A stretch of DNA of 64,000 nucleotides from Pseudomonadota bacterium (GTDB lineage Bacteria > Desulfobacterota > Desulfovibrionia > Desulfovibrionales > Desulfomicrobiaceae). The stretch spans positions 250,882-314,881 of the forward strand of contig JAHIQM010000004.1 of the NCBI GenBank assembly GCA_018902545.1. Reading direction: 5' to 3'. The stretch's first letter is position 1, and each line of letters begins with the position of its first letter. The notes below the pieces were generated by a model, which had not been told where the DNA came from, ran no database searches, and saw nothing but the letters and a program-made list of their open reading frames with translations. Positions 1-7,228 of the stretch are shown in pieces. A program made the translations under genes and the position numbers.

Positions 1-29
1 ACCCGCATGAGCGGGGTCTTTGTATTCAT
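1..29 (-). CDS. 5' end of an unidentified gene, perhaps the ABC transporter ATPase (partial)
   Basis: An ATG on the minus strand at 29 opens a frame that runs off the window edge (M-N-T-K-T-P-L-M-R). It begins 9 bases after the stop of the permease gene. In polar amino acid importers the ATP-binding subunit commonly follows the binding protein and permease, so an ATPase is the natural guess. Nine codons are too few to identify it, and the upstream ribosome binding site is weak. Confidence 0.3.
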
Positions 30-37
30 GTTCGCCA

Positions 38-706
38 TTAATGCACATAACCCTTTATTCTGACACGTTTTTCCAATGCACGCAGGGCCACGACCCCAGC
101 CCAGGTCAACAGGAAATAGAGCACCGCCGCACTGACGTACATGGGCAGGTGCTGATAGGTCCGCGAGGCCACGAAGTGGGTCCGGGCCATGATCTCACTG
201 GCCCCGAGCACAAAAGCCAGGGCCGAATCCTTGAGGATGATGGAGTATTCGTTGGACCAGCCCGGAATGGACAGGCGCAGGGCCTGGGGCAGGATGATGG
301 AGCGGATGGCCAGGCCGTCGGACATGCCCAGCGCGCGCGCCGCCTTGAGCTGACCCTTGGACAGGGACAGGATGGAGCCGCGAAAAATCTGGGACTGATA
401 AGCACCGCTGGTCATGCCGAGCACGACGGTGGCCGCCGCCACGGCGCTCAAATTGAGCCCCATAAAATTGAACAGCCCGAAATAGAAGAGAAAAAGCAGC
501 ACCAGGATGGGCACACCGCGAAAAAACCAGACATAGAGGCCGCACAGAGTTCGCACCGTCCAGTGGCCGTACACCTGCCCCACAGCCAGGGGCACGCCGA
601 TGAAAAGGCCCAGGAACATGGCGCCGACCACTGCGGTCACAGTGATGGCCGCGCCCTGCAGTACATACGGCAGGGCGTCCAGGAGGACGGTGACAGTTTC
701 GTTCAT
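38..706 (-). CDS. Polar amino acid ABC transporter permease
   Basis: Inner-membrane permease of the His/Glu/Gln (HisM/GlnP) type, 222 residues from the ATG at 706. It shows about five hydrophobic segments and the cytoplasmic EAA-like loop (KAARALGMSDGLA, about residues 122-134, then IILPQALR) that contacts the ATPase. An upstream TTG at 739 could lengthen the frame, but it lies inside the terminator that follows the binding-protein gene, so the ATG at 706 is preferred. It forms one importer with the binding protein upstream (798-1541) and probably an ATPase beyond the window edge. Family assignment is firm; which amino acid is carried cannot be read from sequence. Confidence 0.9.
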   Translation of the reverse strand: MNETVTVLLDALPYVLQGAAITVTAVVGAMFLGLFIGVPLAVGQVYGHWTVRTLCGLYVWFFRGVPILVLLFLFYFGLFNFMGLNLSAVAAATVVLGMTSGAYQSQIFRGSILSLSKGQLKAARALGMSDGLAIRSIILPQALRLSIPGWSNEYSIILKDSALAFVLGASEIMARTHFVASRTYQHLPMYVSAAVLYFLLTWAGVVALRALEKRVRIKGYVH

Positions 707-737
707 GGTCGGGGCGAAATCCTTGGCGAGGCTTGGC

Positions 738-776
738 AAAAAAACGGGAAGGCCGGAGCATTGCCAGGCCTTCCCG
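738..776 (-). terminator. Intrinsic terminator between binding-protein and permease genes
   Basis: On the minus strand a 10-bp perfect stem (arms 776-767 and 754-745, CGGGAAGGCC type) is followed by seven T (744-738). It sits directly after the binding-protein stop and before the permease start, so it probably works as a partial terminator that keeps the binding protein more abundant than the membrane subunit. Confidence 0.8.
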
Positions 777-797
777 AGGTATCGTGCAAAGGTCGAA

Positions 798-1541
798 CTA
801 CTTGTTCAGGTGCTTGGCGATGAGCTCTTCCCAGTAGGGATCGGCTTTCAGCATCTCGAAGCCCTTGTTCAGCTTGTCGAGCAGGTCCGTGTCTTCCTTG
901 CGCACGGCGGCGCCAAAGGGCTCGATCTCGCCGAAAACGCCGATGATCTGTACGGGTCTCTTGGTTTCCGCGTCGCGAGCCGGGGGATAGTTCATGCCGG
1001 CGGCGTCGATGCGGCCGTTGACCAGATCTTCGATGGCCATGGGAGCGGAATCATACAACTTGATGGAGAACTTCCAGCCCTGCTTTTCCTTCTCGTCGGC
1101 CATCCACTTGGCTTCGGAGGTGCCGGCCTGCATGCCCACGGTCAATTCCTGGCCATAGATTTCCTCGGCCTTGAGCGCGGATTCCTTCTTGGTCACGAAC
1201 ACGTTCTTCACTTCCCAGTAGGGGGCGGTGAAGTTGACCTTCTCGGCGCGTTCGGCGGTGATGGTCATGCCGGAGCAGATGAAGTCGATCTTCTTGGCCA
1301 GCAGGTTGGGGATAATGCCATCCCAGTCCACGGGCACGTGCTTGACCTTGAAGCCCATCTTCTCGGCGATCCAGTCCACAGCGTCGACATCAAAGCCGCT
1401 GGGCTTGCCGCTCTGGTCCACGTAGGCGAACGGAGGATAGTTGGCGTCGATGCCGTTCAAAAGGACTTTGTCCTCGGCCAGGGCCGGACCGGCAGCCATA
1501 CACAGGAGGCAGGCGATCACAAAAGCAGCGCGTTTCAGCAT
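798..1541 (-). CDS. Amino acid ABC transporter periplasmic binding protein
   Basis: Periplasmic solute-binding protein (SBP family 3), 247 residues from the ATG at 1541. Residues 1-22 form a Sec signal peptide (MLKRAAF, hydrophobic core, GPALA cleavage site). The mature protein has the family hallmarks: YPPFAYVD near the N-terminus, GFDVDAVDWIAEKMG, and DFICSGMTITAERAEKVNFT in the middle. Two in-frame ATGs at 1550 and 1556 are possible starts; 1541 is chosen because AGGA lies 8 bases upstream and the signal peptide then has normal length. First gene of the minus-strand importer operon. The ligand is not determined. Confidence 0.9.
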   Translation of the reverse strand: MLKRAAFVIACLLCMAAGPALAEDKVLLNGIDANYPPFAYVDQSGKPSGFDVDAVDWIAEKMGFKVKHVPVDWDGIIPNLLAKKIDFICSGMTITAERAEKVNFTAPYWEVKNVFVTKKESALKAEEIYGQELTVGMQAGTSEAKWMADEKEKQGWKFSIKLYDSAPMAIEDLVNGRIDAAGMNYPPARDAETKRPVQIIGVFGEIEPFGAAVRKEDTDLLDKLNKGFEMLKADPYWEELIAKHLNK

Positions 1542-1745
1542 GTTGTTCATCCTCATGAAAACGTTTGACAAAAAATCAGGTTCCCCCACAAGTACTCACG
1601 AACCGGCCCGGTCCGAACATCCAGGCCGCCGAACCAGTTCTTTTTGCGGCACAACGCGGCCAAATGCCGAATGATTTGCAGCGTTGTGACACAAGCGACA
1701 CAGATATATTCATTTTTCAAAAACCGCAACACATGCCCGGCCCTC

Positions 1746-2645
1746 ATGGAAATGCCCAAGAACCAAAAGAAAGCGTACCTTTGCGGGCTTGCCGCGGTCT
1801 GCCTGTGGTCCACCGTGGCCACGGCCTTCAAGCTGTCGCTTCGCCACCTGGGGCCGGAACCGCTGGTCTTCTACGCCAGCCTGACCTCGGTCCTGGTCTT
1901 GACCCTGATCCTGGCCTTTAAGGGTCGACTGGGGGAGCTTACTCGATTGACCTGGAAGGACGCGCGCTTCTCCCTGTTTCTGGGCGGCCTCAACCCCTTC
2001 CTCTATTATCTTGTGCTGATCCGCGCCTACGACCTGCTCCGCGCCCAGGAAGCCCAGGCCATCAACTACACCTGGGCCATCACCATGAGCCTACTGGCCA
2101 TTCCGCTCCTTGGTCAGCGCCTGCGCGCCCTGCAGTTCGGTGCCATCGGCCTGAGCTATTTCGGCGCACTGGTCATCTCCACTCGCGGCGACCTCCTTGG
2201 CCTGTCCATGGAAAGTCCTTTGGGCTTCGCCCTGGCCATGGGCAGCACCGTGATCTGGGCCCTGTTCTGGATTTTCGGGGTCAAGGACACCATGGAACCG
2301 ACCCTGCGACTGCTGCTCAATTTCTGCTGCGGGGCATTCTATACGGCGATATGGGCGCTTTTTGCGGGCATCTCGCTGATGCCCAACGGGCCGGGATTTC
2401 TGGGCGCGGTCTACATCGGCGTCTTCGAGATGGGCGTGACCTTCGTGCTCTGGATGTCGGCCCTGCGCCTGTCGCGGACCACGGCGCAGGTCAGCAACCT
2501 TATCTACCTAGCTCCATTTCTGTCTCTGTTCATCATCCATTTCCTGGTCGGTGAGAACATCTACGCCTCGACCCTGGTGGGCCTCGGCTTCATCCTGGCC
2601 GGCACGGTGGTCCAAAAATTCGCCGACGCGCAGGGCACAAACTGA
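1746..2645 (+). CDS. EamA/DMT-family transporter
   Basis: Inner-membrane protein of 299 residues with about ten hydrophobic helices arranged as two EamA repeats (first begins AYLCGLAAVCLWSTVATAFK; second near GFALAMGSTVIWALFWIFG). Members export metabolites or amino acids, but substrates differ widely and cannot be assigned here. The frame is open upstream to 1644; the ATG at 1746 (or 1752) gives the usual family start with a short charged N-terminus (PKNQKK). No strong ribosome binding site is visible. It is divergent from the amino-acid importer, with about 200 bases between them. Confidence 0.85.
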   Translation: MEMPKNQKKAYLCGLAAVCLWSTVATAFKLSLRHLGPEPLVFYASLTSVLVLTLILAFKGRLGELTRLTWKDARFSLFLGGLNPFLYYLVLIRAYDLLRAQEAQAINYTWAITMSLLAIPLLGQRLRALQFGAIGLSYFGALVISTRGDLLGLSMESPLGFALAMGSTVIWALFWIFGVKDTMEPTLRLLLNFCCGAFYTAIWALFAGISLMPNGPGFLGAVYIGVFEMGVTFVLWMSALRLSRTTAQVSNLIYLAPFLSLFIIHFLVGENIYASTLVGLGFILAGTVVQKFADAQGTN

Positions 2646-2717
2646 GCCCGAGAGGTCCGGCGCAAAACCATCTGCCCCCGTTGATCCGGCCACAAGCGTT
2701 GCAATCCTAAAAAAATA

Positions 2718-2746
2718 TTGACAGACGAACAGCTCACTACTAATAA
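2718..2746 (+). promoter_or_regulatory. Probable sigma-70 promoter of the RRM gene
   Basis: A perfect -35 TTGACA (2718-2723) is followed after 17 bases by TAATAA (2741-2746), which matches the -10 consensus at only 3 of 6 positions. If used, the RRM mRNA would carry a leader of about 125 nucleotides, which is typical of cold-regulated RNA-binding protein genes. There was no experimental or computed scoring. Confidence 0.45.
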
Positions 2747-2878
2747 ATTGTATTGTTTCGAAGCGTCATGCCATTTCATGGGAAATGAATGTGGCGCTGG
2801 TGCGGGCCAGCTGGCAGCTGTTTCCAGCCGGAATTGCCGCATTTTTTTTACCTTTTTTTCGGAGTTATAGTCTAGTCT

Positions 2879-3136
2879 ATGAACATCTATGTTGGAAATC
2901 TGTCCTGGTCGACCACCGATGCCGACCTGAAGTCCCTGTTCTCCCAGTACGGCGAAGTCGCCTCTGCACACGTCATCGAGGACCGCGCCACTGGCCGCTC
3001 CCGTGGTTTCGGCTTTGTCGAAATGGACGATGAAGGCGCTCGCAAGGCCATCCAGGCAGTGAACGGCACCGATCTTCAGGGCCGCACCCTGAAAGTCAAC
3101 GAATCTCAGCCCCGTGAGAGCCGTCCCCGCTACTAA
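2879..3136 (+). CDS. RNA-recognition-motif (RRM) protein
   Basis: Small cytoplasmic RNA-binding protein of 85 residues made of a single RRM. RNP2 is MNIYVGNL at the very N-terminus and RNP1 is RSRGFGFVEM (about residues 40-49). The tail is short and basic (PRESRPRY), without the Gly-rich domain of larger relatives. Such proteins are common in cyanobacteria and deltaproteobacteria and are often cold-induced. The nearest Shine-Dalgarno (GGAG, 2861-2864) is 14 bases from the ATG, longer than usual, so translation may depend on leader structure. Followed by its own terminator. Confidence 0.93.
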   Translation: MNIYVGNLSWSTTDADLKSLFSQYGEVASAHVIEDRATGRSRGFGFVEMDDEGARKAIQAVNGTDLQGRTLKVNESQPRESRPRY

Positions 3137-3157
3137 GCGGACTGTTCGATCATGAGG

Positions 3158-3184
3158 AAGCCCGTCTCTGACGGGCTTTTTTTT
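3158..3184 (+). terminator. Rho-independent terminator of the RRM gene
   Basis: Perfect 8-bp stem AAGCCCGT / ACGGGCTT (3158-3165 and 3171-3178) with a 5-base loop and a run of T, 20 bases after the RRM stop codon. Confidence 0.93.
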
Positions 3185-3283
3185 GCCCGAAAACCGCCAG
3201 CCACCTGACCGCACAACGATTGACGCCATCCTGCCGTGCGCATAAGCAGGCCCGACAATAAAATCCCGTCTCAGGAGTTCCCG

Positions 3284-3997
3284 ATGCGCCTTTCCGCCAA
3301 TGCGGTTCCGTTACTCCTCGTCCTTTTCCTGTCGATGCTCTCCGGTTGCGCCAAAACCGTCCCCCAGCCTTCGCAACCTACCCAGACCCATAACAACAGC
3401 GGAGCGGATATTCCCGCAACTCCGCCTGCCGCACAGGCCTCCGGGCCGGTCTTGAAACCGGAAGCCGAGCCCAAACCCGAGTCCGCCGAAGAGTCGCCTT
3501 GCCTTGAATGCGAGACGGCGACCTCCGACCAGAACCGCGCGGACTGCTTCAAGCTCCAGCCCGGCAAGATAACCAAGACCAAGAGCGGCAAGACCGTGAC
3601 CGGCCGCTGCCAGCCGCAGTGTGTACCGTACGCCCGCTGCCGCAGCGGCATCATGACCTGCCGCCTGGGCGACACCGGCCCCGTGGAATGGTACGAATGC
3701 GCGCGAAAAAACAAGGCCACCACCCTCACGCCCAAGGCTGGGTCCATCATGGTCATCGACGTCAACACCCGCCGCAAGATGCCCACCGGCCACCTTGGCT
3801 ATGTGGAAGAGGCCTGCTCCAACCCCGACGGCACCTGGACCCTGCGCTTCAGCCACACCAACTACGACCGCAAATGCCACCTGGACCTCGACGCCGAAGT
3901 CCTGTTCAACCCAAAGACCATGACCGCGACCTTCCTGAGCGGGGCATGGAAAGCCTGGGCCAAGGACCTCAAAATCCGGGGCTTCATATTGAGGTGA
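3284..3997 (+). CDS. Lipoprotein with CHAP-like amidase domain
   Basis: 237-residue lipoprotein. The start at 3284 is set by TCAGGAG eight bases upstream and yields a lipoprotein signal peptide ending in the lipobox LSGC. A Pro/Ala/Glu-rich linker follows. The C-terminal half resembles a CHAP (Cys/His amidohydrolase/peptidase) domain: a candidate nucleophile Cys in PQCVPYAR and a candidate His in GSIMVIDV..GHLGYVEE. Several other cysteines (CLECE, CRSGIMTCR) may form disulfides. Family knowledge suggests peptidoglycan hydrolysis or remodelling at the envelope. The CHAP match is by motif only, so a related fold remains possible. Confidence 0.65.
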   Translation: MRLSANAVPLLLVLFLSMLSGCAKTVPQPSQPTQTHNNSGADIPATPPAAQASGPVLKPEAEPKPESAEESPCLECETATSDQNRADCFKLQPGKITKTKSGKTVTGRCQPQCVPYARCRSGIMTCRLGDTGPVEWYECARKNKATTLTPKAGSIMVIDVNTRRKMPTGHLGYVEEACSNPDGTWTLRFSHTNYDRKCHLDLDAEVLFNPKTMTATFLSGAWKAWAKDLKIRGFILR

Positions 3998-4000
3998 GCC

Positions 4001-4369
4001 ATGCGGCCGCGCATCAAAAAGCATGATCCGAAGAGCGAATACTACTTTCGGGAAGGATGTTTCATCACCGAACTCTCCAACGACGACCATGACTCGGCCG
4101 TGTCCCTGGCCCGCGCCCGGGTCGAAGCTGGACGCACCTCGGCCTGGCATGCCCTGCGTGACACGGTGGAACGCTACGTGATTCTTGAAGGCTCCGGCCT
4201 GGTGGAAATCGGCGACCTGCCGCCGCAAATCGTTGCTCCCGGCGACGTCGCCATCATCCCACCCGGAGTCCGCCAGCGCATCACCTGCACCGGCGCATCC
4301 GACCTCATTTTCCTGGCCGTCTGCACCCCGCGCTTTGACCCGCAAAACTACTTCGCCCTTGAAGAGTAA
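4001..4369 (+). CDS. Cupin-domain protein
   Basis: 122-residue single-domain cupin. The first cupin motif is degenerate (SAWHALRDTVERYVILEGSGLVEIGD) and the second is PGDVAIIPPGVRQRI. One His and one Glu of the metal site are visible, but the usual HxH pair is not, so metal binding is uncertain. The gene starts only 3 bases after the lipoprotein stop and is probably cotranscribed. Small cupins of this kind are often sugar- or metabolite-binding; no specific role can be assigned. Confidence 0.75.
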   Translation: MRPRIKKHDPKSEYYFREGCFITELSNDDHDSAVSLARARVEAGRTSAWHALRDTVERYVILEGSGLVEIGDLPPQIVAPGDVAIIPPGVRQRITCTGASDLIFLAVCTPRFDPQNYFALEE

Positions 4370-4399
4370 GGGCACTCTACCAAAAAACTGATGGGATGG

Positions 4400-4419
4400 A
4401 TCCCCGCCTGCGCGGGGAT
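4400..4419. repeat. REP-like palindrome
   Basis: ATCCCCGC / GCGGGGAT arms (4400-4407 and 4412-4419) around a 4-base loop, just after the cupin gene. This short palindrome type is widespread in proteobacterial intergenic regions and may stabilise or terminate the upstream transcript. There is no T-tract, so it is not a classical terminator. Confidence 0.6.
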
Positions 4420-4459
4420 GACGCGTAGTGCAAATGATAACGCATCACAGTACCGCTGC

Positions 4460-4628
4460 GGGGTGGGTTGGTCCGGTCAGGTTGCTTCGACTGTCTGACC
4501 GAGCCAGGCATCGTTGGCGGAATCGTTGCCGCACGCCTTGCTCCGCTTTTACGCCCTGCACGCAGCGATTGCGCCGGACGAGGCCCGCGAGGGAGTTTCG
4601 AAGCGGCCTGACCGGGCCAACCCGCCCC
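4460..4628 (+). repeat. Nested-stem intergenic element, copy 1 (putative structured RNA)
   Basis: A 169-base element whose ends form a 31-bp stem (4460-4490 with 4598-4628). Every mismatch in the stem is a G-U pair if read as plus-strand RNA. Inside lie two conserved single-stranded-looking segments (CTGTCTGACCGAGCCAGG after the left arm; ACGAGGCCCGCGAGGGAGTT before the right arm) and an inner stem (AATCGTTG with CAGCGATT, again one G-U). Copy 2 lies 323 bases downstream and copy 3 at 32014-32188. No open frame is shared by the copies. I do not recognise a named family. Confidence 0.75.
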
Positions 4629-4782
4629 GCCCCTCCAACCAAACGAAAAGCCGTGCCTTTTCCCAAAAAATACCTCCGATTTCCCGCCTACCTACATAGG
4701 CAAAGGTTTTCGGGGATGGCGCAGCAGTAATACCACACTAAAAACGCATCAGAATACCGCAAAAATAACGCTGTACCGCTGC

Positions 4783-4951
4783 GGGGCGGGTTGGTCCGGT
4801 CAGGTTGCCTCGACTGTCTGACTGAGCCAGGCATCGTTGGCGGAATCGTTGCCGCACGCCTTGCTCCGCTTTTACGCCCTGCACGCAACGATTCAGCCGT
4901 ACGAGGCCCGCGAGGGAGTTTCGAGGCGGCCTGACCGGACCAACCCGCCCC
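4783..4951 (+). repeat. Nested-stem intergenic element, copy 2
   Basis: Same length (169 bases) and layout as copy 1, with stem arms at 4783-4813 and 4921-4951. Relative to copy 1, a U-A pair has become C-G (TTCGA/TCGAA to CTCGA/TCGAG), one G-U has become G-C and another A-U, so pairing is kept while sequence changes. The flanks of copies 1 and 2 are also alike (CGCTGCGG before, ACCAAACGAAA after), suggesting a tandem duplication of about 323 bases between the cupin gene and gpmI. Confidence 0.75.
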
Positions 4952-4990
4952 GCCCCTCCTACCAAACGAAATAAAACACGCCTTTTTCCC

Positions 4991-5015
4991 AAAAAAAAAC
5001 GCCGGTTTCCCGGCG
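4991..5015 (-). terminator. Terminator of the rsfS-gpmI operon
   Basis: On the minus strand a short GC stem (CGCCGG / CCGGCG, 5015-5000) is followed by nine T (4999-4991), 47 bases after the gpmI stop codon. Confidence 0.85.
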
Positions 5016-5061
5016 GATCGTATCCCCTGTTGCGGGGCTTTTTCTTACGCGCTCCTCCTGA

Positions 5062-6594
5062 TCAGAACGGCAGCAGCAGGCTCTCTCCGGTCATCTGCAC
5101 GGGCTTTTCAATCCCCAGTATGGCCAGGATGGTCGGAGCCACGTCGGCCAAACGACCGTCACGCACCCTGAAGTTCCCCGGTCCGACGTAGACGAAAGGC
5201 ACGGGATTCAGGCTGTGGGAAGTCTTCACGTTGCCCAGATCATCAAGCATGTCTTCGGCGTTACCGTGGTCCGCCGTGACCAGAAGCGTGCCCCCCAGAC
5301 CCTCCACGCAGTCCATGACGCGCCCCAGGCACAGGTCCACGGCTTCGCAGGCCTTGATCGCCGCCGGGATGACTCCGGTGTGGCCGACCATGTCCAGGTT
5401 GGCGAAATTGCAGACCACCATGTCGTATTTTCCTGATTCCAGGGCCGCCACCAGGGTGTCGGTGACCTTGAACACGCTCATCTCCGGCTTGAAATCGTAG
5501 GTGGGCACGTCCTTGGGGGAGGGAAGCAGCTCGCGGTCTTCGCCGGGAAACGGGGTTTCCTGCCCGCCGTTGAAGAAGTAGGTCACATGGGCGTATTTTT
5601 CCGTTTCCGCCGTGCGCAGCTGGCGCATACCCTGCTCCGAGACGAGCTGGCCAAGGATGCGGTCCAGGCTGACCGGTGGAAAAAGCGCAGGCAGGTCAAG
5701 GTTCTTATCGTAGCGGGTCATGGTCGCAAAGGCCGAAAGGATGGGCTTACGCGGCCGGTGAAAGCCGACGAAAGCGTCCTCGGTCAGGGCCCGGGTCAGC
5801 TCGCGCGCCCGATCCGCCCGGAAGTTGAAAAAGAGCACGGCGTCGCCGTCGCCGATCAGGCCCGAAGGCTGGCCGTTCGCAATCACCATGCGCGGCTTGA
5901 CGAACTCGTCGTTCTCGCCGCTTTCGTAGGCGTCGCTCACGGCCTCGGCGGCGCTGCCTGCCATCAGCCCCCTGCCTTCCACCAAGGCAGCATAGGCCAG
6001 TTCGACCCGCTCCCAGCGCTGGTCGCGGTCCATGGCGTAGTAGCGCCCCGAGACCGAAGCGATGCGGCCCGCGCCCATGCGGGCCAGGTCTTCTTCCAGG
6101 GTCTTTATGTAGCCCAGCCCGCTGCGCGGCGGAGTGTCCCGGCCGTCCAGAAAGGCGTGCACGCAGATGTCCGCCACGCCCTGATCGCTCAAGGCCTGGA
6201 CCAGCGCTACAAGATGGCTCTGCAGGCTGTGCACACCGCCATCGGAGACCAGACCCATGAGATGCACCCGTCCGGAGGCTCTCTTGGCTGTAGCCGCAAG
6301 GTCGGCCAGCACCGCGTTGGCGGCCAGGGAACCGTCTTCGATGGCCAGGTTGATGCGCATGATGTCCTGATAGACGATGCGCCCGGCCCCGAGGTTCAGG
6401 TGTCCGACCTCAGAATTGCCCATCTGCCCGTCAGGCAGACCCACGTCCCGGCCCATGCACTCAAGCTGTCCTTTGGGATGCCCAAAGAGCAGCGCGTCCA
6501 TGCGCGGCGTATGCGCCAGGCTGACCGCGTTGCCCGGCCCGGGAGCAGCCTTGCCCCAGCCGTCAAGGATGAGGAGCACGCAGGGCTTTTTCAT
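5062..6594 (-). CDS. gpmI: 2,3-bisphosphoglycerate-independent phosphoglycerate mutase
   Basis: Glycolytic and gluconeogenic enzyme interconverting 3- and 2-phosphoglycerate through a phosphoserine intermediate with two Mn ions. The 510-residue length is typical. The N-terminal metal motif LLILDGWG (residues 7-14), the catalytic serine in MGNSEVGHLNLGAGR (Ser61) and the metal-binding TADHGNAEDM near the C-terminus are all present. The ATG overlaps the stop of rsfS by 3-4 bases, so the two are translationally coupled. Confidence 0.97.
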   Translation of the reverse strand: MKKPCVLLILDGWGKAAPGPGNAVSLAHTPRMDALLFGHPKGQLECMGRDVGLPDGQMGNSEVGHLNLGAGRIVYQDIMRINLAIEDGSLAANAVLADLAATAKRASGRVHLMGLVSDGGVHSLQSHLVALVQALSDQGVADICVHAFLDGRDTPPRSGLGYIKTLEEDLARMGAGRIASVSGRYYAMDRDQRWERVELAYAALVEGRGLMAGSAAEAVSDAYESGENDEFVKPRMVIANGQPSGLIGDGDAVLFFNFRADRARELTRALTEDAFVGFHRPRKPILSAFATMTRYDKNLDLPALFPPVSLDRILGQLVSEQGMRQLRTAETEKYAHVTYFFNGGQETPFPGEDRELLPSPKDVPTYDFKPEMSVFKVTDTLVAALESGKYDMVVCNFANLDMVGHTGVIPAAIKACEAVDLCLGRVMDCVEGLGGTLLVTADHGNAEDMLDDLGNVKTSHSLNPVPFVYVGPGNFRVRDGRLADVAPTILAILGIEKPVQMTGESLLLPF

Positions 6595-6953
6595 TTTCCT
6601 TCCCCGGCCGTGACGCCCGCCGGCAGTTCCAGGGCCTCGGCCTTGGAGTAAAGTCCTTCGACATTATACAGGGACCGCGTCTCGTCCAGAAAAACATGCA
6701 CGATGACGTCATTGCAATCGACCAGTACCCATTGACCGGCCTGCATGCCCTCGACGCCGAAAAATTCCCATTTTTTTTCCGCGAGCCGTTGCATGACCTC
6801 ATCGGCCAGGGACTGGGCGTGCTTGGCCGACCTGGCCGTGACGAAAACCATGGTCTCGGTCAGGGGAGATATTCCCCGCACGTCGAGGGCCTTTATGTTT
6901 GTCCCCTTCTTATCCGCAAGCCAGGTCACTATCTGCTCAATCTTTTCTTCCAT
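6591..6953 (-). CDS. rsfS: Ribosomal silencing factor RsfS
   Basis: 120-residue RsfS/Iojap protein, which binds ribosomal protein uL14 and blocks subunit joining when nutrients are scarce. The family pattern is clear: LADKKGTNIKALDVRG, TETMVFVTARSAKHAQSLAD, GVEGMQAGQWVLVDCNDVIVHVF. A GTG at 6968 would add five residues; the ATG at 6953 is preferred because it gives the normal RsfS N-terminus (MEEKIEQI). First gene of the operon with gpmI. Confidence 0.93.
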   Translation of the reverse strand: MEEKIEQIVTWLADKKGTNIKALDVRGISPLTETMVFVTARSAKHAQSLADEVMQRLAEKKWEFFGVEGMQAGQWVLVDCNDVIVHVFLDETRSLYNVEGLYSKAEALELPAGVTAGEGK

Positions 6954-7172
6954 AAGGTTCGATTCCACTCCATATTCTGTATTTTATCGCTCAAACTCAT
7001 ATTTTCTACGTCAATTCTTTATGCAGGGCAATGAGGCAAACCTTGACGAATGCCGCGGGTCAAGGCATATGCCTGCTATGCGCTATATTATCGATTCAGT
7101 TTTCTTCCTCATATTTAGAAGCCCCTTCCACGGGGTCACGGTGTAGCGCCCGCCGCGCAAATGATTTTTCCT

Positions 7173-7203
7173 GCCGTGAACAGCCCCATGTTCGCGGCTT
7201 TTT
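7173..7203 (+). terminator. Intrinsic terminator in the leader of paaK
   Basis: 9-bp stem GCCGTGAAC / GTTCGCGGC (7173-7181 and 7190-7198, one G-U) followed by five T, ending 25 bases before the paaK start. No open frame precedes it on this strand for about 200 bases, so it may be an attenuator of paaK or the end of a small RNA. I see no recognisable riboswitch core in 6969-7172. Confidence 0.6.
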
Positions 7204-7228
7204 CATTTTTTCACCTGGAGGTTGAACC

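Noticed and set aside
1..17. Terminator-like hairpin ACCCGC / GCGGGG with T-run
   Set aside because: Lies inside the start of the partial gene on the other strand and is followed by only three T; too weak and cut by the window edge.
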